Assembly: GCF_036543075.1 (NCBI RefSeq)
Contig: NZ_JAZHPF010000039.1
Coordinates: forward strand, 1-17,302
Direction of reading: 5' to 3'
Source: Deinococcus sp. YIM 134068
Lineage (GTDB): Bacteria; Deinococcota; Deinococci; Deinococcales; Deinococcaceae
Length of the DNA: 17,302 nucleotides
Shown: positions 11,708-17,302 of the stretch, piece after piece
Position numbering within the stretch: the stretch's first letter is position 1
Layout of the letters: every line of letters starts with the position of its first letter
Position numbers and translations under genes: made by a program
Notes under the pieces: model-generated
The model's database searches: none
Seen by the model: only the letters and a program-made list of their open reading frames with translations
Told to the model about the DNA's origin: nothing

Positions 11708-11713
11708 TACCCT
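11708..11713 (+). promoter_or_regulatory. -10 element TACCCT for the CMD-family gene
   Basis: TACCCT with TG directly upstream, 7 nt before the ATG at 11721. There is no Shine-Dalgarno between, so a leaderless mRNA is likely. Confidence 0.5.
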
Positions 11714-11720
11714 GCCGCCC

Positions 11721-12137
11721 ATGACGGAAGACGGGCAGGACAAGGACAGAGTGGAGATGGAGGAGACGCCCTCGGCGCGTGAGGTCATCTTCGGGGCGCA
11801 GGAGGAGCGCATCCTCGCGCGGCTCTCGGCGCTCGACCCCGACCTGATGGCCTATGTCCGCGACTTCGCCTACGACACGGTGTACGAGCGGCCCGGCCTC
11901 GACCTGCGGACGAAGGAATTGATCGCCTGCGCGCTGCTGGTGAGCCTCGGCAGCCCGCCGGAGTTGCGGACGCACCTGCGCGGTGCCCTGCGGGCCGGGG
12001 CAACCGAGGCCGAGGTGCGCGAGACGCTGCTGCTGTGCGTGCCGTACCTCGGCTTTCCGCGCGTGGTGGCGGCCTTTGCCCAGCTTCAGGCGCTCTTGGA
12101 GACTGGGCAGCAAAACGCCCCCACCCGCGAGGAGTGA
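11721..12137 (+). CDS. Carboxymuconolactone decarboxylase (CMD) family protein
   Basis: A 138-residue all-helical protein of the CMD/PcaC-like fold. The core is [19 protein letters not shown], then [19 protein letters not shown] and [20 protein letters not shown]. The His in RTHLRGAL matches the conserved CMD histidine. The redox CxxC of AhpD-type peroxidase partners is absent, so I do not call it AhpD. No other catechol-branch gene is present, so a true 4-carboxymuconolactone decarboxylase role is uncertain; many members are uncharacterised. The first ATG (11721) is favoured by the leaderless -10, and a downstream ATG ([10 protein letters not shown]) after GTGGAG is the alternative. It converges on the barrel gene with a 19-nt gap and no clear terminator. 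Confidence 0.82.
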   Translation: MTEDGQDKDRVEMEETPSAREVIFGAQEERILARLSALDPDLMAYVRDFAYDTVYERPGLDLRTKELIACALLVSLGSPPELRTHLRGALRAGATEAEVRETLLLCVPYLGFPRVVAAFAQLQALLETGQQNAPTREE

Positions 12138-12156
12138 GGGCGACGGACGGGGAGAC

Positions 12157-12801
12157 TCAGAACGTCGTCTTGATGCCGATGCGCGCCTTGAACACGGTGC
12201 CGGGGCGAATAAAGCGGTCGCTCACTGCACTGTAGCTGCCGTCGTTGGTGGCGAAGGAATCGGTCGTCACTGAGCCGTCGGGTCCCGTGGTGGTGCTGTT
12301 GATCGTGGTATTGAAGAACTGGTCCACGCCCACATCACCCACGAGGCTGAGGTTGCCCGCCAGCGCGTAGCTCACCATCACGCCCGCGCCGATGCCGAAG
12401 GGATTGGTGTCGTAGCGCAGAGTCCCGGTCGAGCCGAAATCCTCCGTCGCGCTGAACCTGCCATAGCGCCCGCCCGCGTAGACGGTGGCACCCACGCCGG
12501 GGGTCAGCTCGCCGAGGCTGTACGTGCCGTCCACGCTGGCGACGACGTACTGCCCGCTGCGGTCGGCGTCGAGCACGATGAGGTCGTTCGAGGTGTCGAT
12601 GGCGTTATTTGCGCGTGTGTAGCTCGCCCCGACCTTGATCCCGAAGGGACCCACCACGTTGGGCGCGTGAACGAACGCCTCGCCGCTGAGGCCGCTCGCG
12701 TAGCCACCGGTCAGGCCCAACTCGATGCCGTTGGTGCTGAACGTCTGCGCGCCCGCCGTGGCGAGGCCCGCGCTGAGGGTGAGGGCAATCATCTTCTTCA
12801 T
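12157..12801 (-). CDS. Putative outer-membrane beta-barrel protein
   Basis: A 214-residue exported protein. Signal peptide MKKMIALTLSAGLATAGAQ, cleavage near 18. The mature part has alternating hydrophobic/polar beta strands (IELGLTGGYASGLSGEAF, FGIKVGASYTRANNA, YVVASVDGTYSLGELTPGVG, GIGAGVMVSYALAGNLSLVG) and polar loops, and ends FKARIGIKTTF. A C-terminal Phe after a strand is the usual BamA-recognition signature. Size suits an 8-stranded barrel. No specific function can be read. Similar small barrel proteins of unknown role are found in Deinococcus. ATG 12801 is chosen because it begins the signal peptide; GGAGG lies only 2 nt before it, so the second ATG (12792) may also be used. An earlier GTG/ATG extension (MGGHATED) is rejected. 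Confidence 0.75.
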   Translation of the reverse strand: MKKMIALTLSAGLATAGAQTFSTNGIELGLTGGYASGLSGEAFVHAPNVVGPFGIKVGASYTRANNAIDTSNDLIVLDADRSGQYVVASVDGTYSLGELTPGVGATVYAGGRYGRFSATEDFGSTGTLRYDTNPFGIGAGVMVSYALAGNLSLVGDVGVDQFFNTTINSTTTGPDGSVTTDSFATNDGSYSAVSDRFIRPGTVFKARIGIKTTF

Positions 12802-12857
12802 GTCCTCCGTAGCGTGCCCGCCCAAGATGAGCGCCCGCCCTCACGCACCCTGCGGCG

Positions 12858-12886
12858 GCTTTAGTCTGGCGACAGACGGGCGTCAG
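12858..12886 (-). promoter_or_regulatory. Candidate promoter of the beta-barrel gene
   Basis: On the minus strand CTGACG (-35, 12886-12881) and TAAAGC (-10, 12863-12858) are separated by 17 bp. This would give a leader of about 50 nt before the ATG at 12801. Confidence 0.4.
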
Positions 12887-12956
12887 CTTGGGGGGAGGCT
12901 GCTGGGGGTGAGGGCCGGGAGTGAGGCGCTGGACCCTGGTACGCCCACGCCCGCCC

Positions 12957-12965
12957 TGCTAAACT
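12957..12965 (+). promoter_or_regulatory. Extended -10 (TGC TAAACT) for etfB-etfA
   Basis: TAAACT at 12960-12965 with TG at 12957-12958. The predicted leader is about 95 nt, ending in GGAGGT (13059-13064) before ATG 13068. No good -35 is seen. The same hexamer appears upstream of the phospholipase gene. Confidence 0.5.
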
Positions 12966-13067
12966 TACACCCGGTCCAATTCTTGACGCCGCCCGGATCA
13001 GGGGCAGGCGCACAGGTGAGGCAAGGTGGGGTGAACGCCGCTGTGGGCGCACTCCTGCGGAGGTCAC

Positions 13068-14791
<1,724 letters not shown>

Positions 14792-14819
14792 CCGCACCCG
14801 TCTTCGCCCGCCGCACCGT

Positions 14820-14850
14820 GCCGCCTGTCCTCCCGGATGGGCGGCCTTTT
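14820..14850 (+). terminator. Intrinsic terminator of etfB-etfA
   Basis: An 11-bp stem (14820-14830 with 14835-14845, two G-U pairs) and a TCCC loop are followed by CTTTT. Confidence 0.85.
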
Positions 14851-14851
14851 C

Positions 14852-14881
14852 ATGACAGGTTCGTGGGGATGTGGTTAAACT
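14852..14881 (+). promoter_or_regulatory. Promoter of the phospholipase A2 gene
   Basis: ATGACA (-35, 14852-14857) and TAAACT (-10, 14876-14881) are separated by 18 bp. It is the best two-box promoter in the window. It starts right after the etfA terminator and gives a leader of about 36 nt with AGGAGA (14913-14918). Confidence 0.6.
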
Positions 14882-14923
14882 GGTCGGGTCAGCACAACTC
14901 AGCCCTCACCCCAGGAGACCCGC

Positions 14924-15553
14924 GTGAAGACCCTCCCCTTCGTGACCGCCGCCCTTGCCCTGACCCTCGCCGCCTGCGGACAGACATCCACACCGGGGGC
15001 CAGCGTCGCCGACTACGCCTCGCGCCCGGAGCTGGCGGACGCGGACAGTCAGGCCATCCTCGCGCGGTACGGGAACGACCCCGGTCTGCTCGCCGCGCTT
15101 CAGGAGGCGTACGGGGAGCGGCCCGCCAGCTTCACCCGCCCGGAGGCCCCGGCCATCTCCGGGCTGGACCTCGCCTCGGACCGCCTCGCCTACGTCAAGC
15201 GCACGGGCTGGGGCACGGTGGGGAATTACAACGCCCAGTACGCCGCCTATGCGGGCACGAGCAGCCCCTATCCCGGCCTCGACTGGACGCGCGACGGGTG
15301 CAGCGCCCCCGACGGGCTGGGGCTGGGCTACCGCGAGGACTTCCGGCCCTCGTGCCACGTCCACGACTTCGCGTACCGCAACCTCAAGGTCTACGAGCGC
15401 ACGTCCGCCAACCGCCTCGCCAGCGACGACGCCTTCTACGTCAACATGAAATCGGCCTGCGCGGCGAAGAGCTGGTACGCCCGGCCCGCGTGCTACAGCG
15501 CGGCCTACGCCTACTATCAGGCGGTGCGGGTGGGGGGCAGCGGGAGCTTCTGA
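14924..15553 (+). CDS. Secreted phospholipase A2 lipoprotein (prokaryotic PLA2 family)
   Basis: A 209-residue exported enzyme. The signal peptide ends in a lipobox LTLAAC, with lipidated Cys at 18. After a spacer (19-90), the catalytic domain (about 90-205) carries [17 protein letters not shown] (120-136) and [14 protein letters not shown] (140-153). The family pattern is D-CS-P then C--HDFGYRN; His147-Asp148 would be the catalytic dyad. C126-C144 and C179-C190 can form the two disulfides known in Streptomyces-type PLA2. The enzyme would hydrolyse the sn-2 ester of phospholipids; the Ca site is inferred from the DGCS region. GTG 14924 follows AGGAGA by 5 nt. Single-gene unit converging on the next gene, sharing a hairpin over both stops. 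Confidence 0.88.
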   Translation: MKTLPFVTAALALTLAACGQTSTPGASVADYASRPELADADSQAILARYGNDPGLLAALQEAYGERPASFTRPEAPAISGLDLASDRLAYVKRTGWGTVGNYNAQYAAYAGTSSPYPGLDWTRDGCSAPDGLGLGYREDFRPSCHVHDFAYRNLKVYERTSANRLASDDAFYVNMKSACAAKSWYARPACYSAAYAYYQAVRVGGSGSF

Positions 15554-15569
15554 AGCCCGTTCAGAAGCT
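15545..15569. terminator. Shared palindrome over two converging stop codons
   Basis: Perfect 10-bp arms AGCTTCTGAA (15545-15554) and TTCAGAAGCT (15560-15569) enclose the loop GCCCG. The TGA of the PLA2 gene (15551-15553) and the TGA of the opposite gene (15563-15561) lie in opposite arms, so both proteins end Ser-Phe-stop. No T-run follows on either side, so transcription-halting ability is uncertain. Confidence 0.6.
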
Positions 15570-16424
15570 GGGCGTGGTCGGCTGGGGGGCCTCGCTCCCG
15601 ACCGAGACCCGCCGAATGACCTCCAGCGAGGCGGACAGGGCCTCGTCCGTGTCCTGCCCGTAGCCGCCCGACCAGGGCTGGCCGCCGATCTCCAGCACGC
15701 CGGGTCCCCGGAAGCCGCCCCGCCGCAGGCGACCCAGCAGACCGCCGAAGTCGAGGGACCCCCACCCCAGCGGGAGGTGCCAGTTCACCTCGGGCAGCGG
15801 CGTATCGGAGACGTGCAGCAGCGTCATGCGGGGGGCGAGGGCCAGGTAGCCGCCCAGTTGGTCGGGGGCCGCGTGGTTGAGGTCGAAGACCAGCCCCAGG
15901 TCAGGGAAGAGGTCGAGGAGCGCCCGGCACGCCTCCGGCCCGTCCAGAAAACCGACGCCGGGGGCGTTGTGCTCGAAGCCCAGGGTCAGGCCGTGCCGCC
16001 GGGCGAGGGCAGTGCCGAGGTCGAACGCTCCGGGCAGCATCGCCTCCAGCCCCTGCAAGCCCTCCGGCCCGGCCATGCCCGGAAAGAGGTGCCAGTGGAC
16101 GTGGGTGATGCCCAGTTCGAGGAGAGCGGGCAGGTTGGCCTCCAGCACGTCGGTGGGGGTCTGTCCGGCGGGCGTCCGGCCTCCGGGCTGAAGGGGCAGG
16201 GCGATTTCCATGACCGCCTCCAGCCCGGCGTGGCGCATCCGGCGGGCCACCTCTCCGAGCGGGGCACCCAGCCGCTCCTCGTCCAGCCCTCCGGGGGGTC
16301 CGGGCAGTTGCAGGCCGTGGAAGCCCACGCGGGACGCGAACTCGATCTCCTGCGCGAGCGGACGCCAGTTGTTGGGGAAGAGGCGGGCATTCATGCCCAG
16401 GCGGAGCGGCGGGAGGGGCGGCAC
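15561..16424 (-). CDS. Xylose isomerase-like TIM-barrel protein (sugar phosphate isomerase/epimerase family)
   Basis: A 287-residue AP-endonuclease-2-type TIM barrel. Barrel strands and probable metal ligands run in order: LGFEHN (E151), LVFDLNHAAPDQ (D181, H184), TLLHVSD (H204, D207), WHLPLGWGSLDF (H216, D225) and GVLEIGG (E246). This fits epimerases and isomerases with one Mn or Zn ion, rather than endonuclease IV, which needs a larger ligand set. Substrate unknown; no sugar transporter or kinase lies nearby. The GTG at 16424 is used because TAAGCT lies 6 nt upstream. An ATG at 16394 (MNARLFPNNW) is where similarity starts and is the alternative. The stop lies in the palindrome shared with the PLA2 gene. 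Confidence 0.85.
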   Translation of the reverse strand: MPPLPPLRLGMNARLFPNNWRPLAQEIEFASRVGFHGLQLPGPPGGLDEERLGAPLGEVARRMRHAGLEAVMEIALPLQPGGRTPAGQTPTDVLEANLPALLELGITHVHWHLFPGMAGPEGLQGLEAMLPGAFDLGTALARRHGLTLGFEHNAPGVGFLDGPEACRALLDLFPDLGLVFDLNHAAPDQLGGYLALAPRMTLLHVSDTPLPEVNWHLPLGWGSLDFGGLLGRLRRGGFRGPGVLEIGGQPWSGGYGQDTDEALSASLEVIRRVSVGSEAPQPTTPSF

Positions 16425-16430
16425 CCGGCC

Positions 16431-16436
16431 AGCTTA
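16431..16436 (-). promoter_or_regulatory. -10 element TAAGCT for the TIM-barrel gene
   Basis: TAAGCT on the minus strand, 6 nt before the GTG at 16424. No Shine-Dalgarno lies between. Confidence 0.45.
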
Positions 16437-16446
16437 GCGGCCCCGC

Positions 16447-16458
16447 TTCCCCGGGGAA
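16447..16458. promoter_or_regulatory. 12-bp palindrome TTCCCCGGGGAA near the -35 position
   Basis: A perfect palindrome 10 nt upstream of the -10 of the TIM-barrel gene, overlapping where a -35 would lie. It could be an operator half-turn pair for a dimeric regulator, but C/G runs are common in this DNA. Confidence 0.3.
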
Positions 16459-16503
16459 ATGGACCTCCCCCCAGCTCCCCCGGCGCGGCCCGGCCCCCTC
16501 GAC

Positions 16504-17283
<780 letters not shown>

Positions 17284-17291
17284 GGCGGGCC

Positions 17292-17297
17292 AGAGTA
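17292..17297 (-). promoter_or_regulatory. -10 element TACTCT for the YkgJ-family gene
   Basis: TACTCT on the minus strand is followed by 8 nt and the ATG at 17283, with no Shine-Dalgarno between. The -35 would be outside the window. Confidence 0.45.
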
Positions 17298-17302
17298 GCG
17301 TG

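Noticed and set aside
11721..12137. AhpD-type alkylhydroperoxidase
   Set aside because: The CMD fold is clear, but the redox CxxC motif of AhpD is missing.
15561..16424. Endonuclease IV (DNA repair)
   Set aside because: The TIM-barrel protein has the ligand set of isomerases/epimerases and lacks the extra His/Asp ligands and DNA-contact loops expected of Nfo.
17284..17293. GGCGGGCCAG occurring at both ends of the window (also 11-20), as a possible element boundary
   Set aside because: A 10-mer of G/C-rich sequence can recur by chance, and no shared flanks or mobile genes join the two sites.

Overview
The window reads as high-G+C chromosomal DNA from Deinococcus or a close relative. The best clues are an L25/CTC-type ribosomal protein bL25 with a middle domain and a long acidic tail, two tandem OmpH/Skp-like periplasmic proteins, a small outer-membrane barrel protein (so a diderm cell), and a TANNNT -10 hexamer sitting only 5-8 nt before the start codon at eight genes. 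That last layout is the leaderless-mRNA arrangement described as common in Deinococcus. The genus call is inferred from gene content and promoter style, not from a database match.

Layout. 1-944 (-): remains of an IS3-family transposase broken by several frameshifts and running off the left edge. 1144-1923 (+): rplY, closed by a strong terminator. 1924-2255: a hairpin-rich spacer between converging genes, ending in the terminator of the efflux operon. 2256-7246 (-): a two-gene operon of membrane-fusion protein and RND pump, coupled by a TGATG overlap. 7414-8327 (+): a YjlB-like cupin plus a small cysteine-rich probable zinc protein. 8337-10388 (-): a secreted protein of unknown function, a stand-alone RSH-type HD hydrolase and a CBS-CBS-ACT protein, each with its own -10 element. 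10543-12137 (+): ompH-like 1, ompH-like 2 and a carboxymuconolactone-decarboxylase-family protein, with terminators between them. 12157-12801 (-): a putative beta-barrel protein. 13068-14791 (+): etfB-etfA, overlapping by ATGA. 14924-15553 (+): a lipoprotein phospholipase A2. 15561-16424 (-): a xylose-isomerase-like TIM-barrel protein. 16504-17283 (-): a YkgJ-type cysteine-cluster protein.

Most genes are housekeeping or envelope functions in short units; I see no phage, CRISPR, toxin-antitoxin or defence island. Envelope functions recur: RND efflux, periplasmic chaperones, outer-membrane barrel, secreted PLA2. EtfAB is an electron-carrier module. The least ordinary signals are (i) the repeated leaderless -10/start architecture, (ii) three period-7 CTGRNNR arrays within 1.4 kb around the CBS-ACT and ompH genes, (iii) an RND pump with about 75 extra residues and two extra hydrophobic segments between TM6 and TM7, (iv) a palindrome shared by the stop codons of two converging genes, and (v) the uncharacterised cupin/zinc-protein pair. 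I found no clear case of a wholly new biological system.
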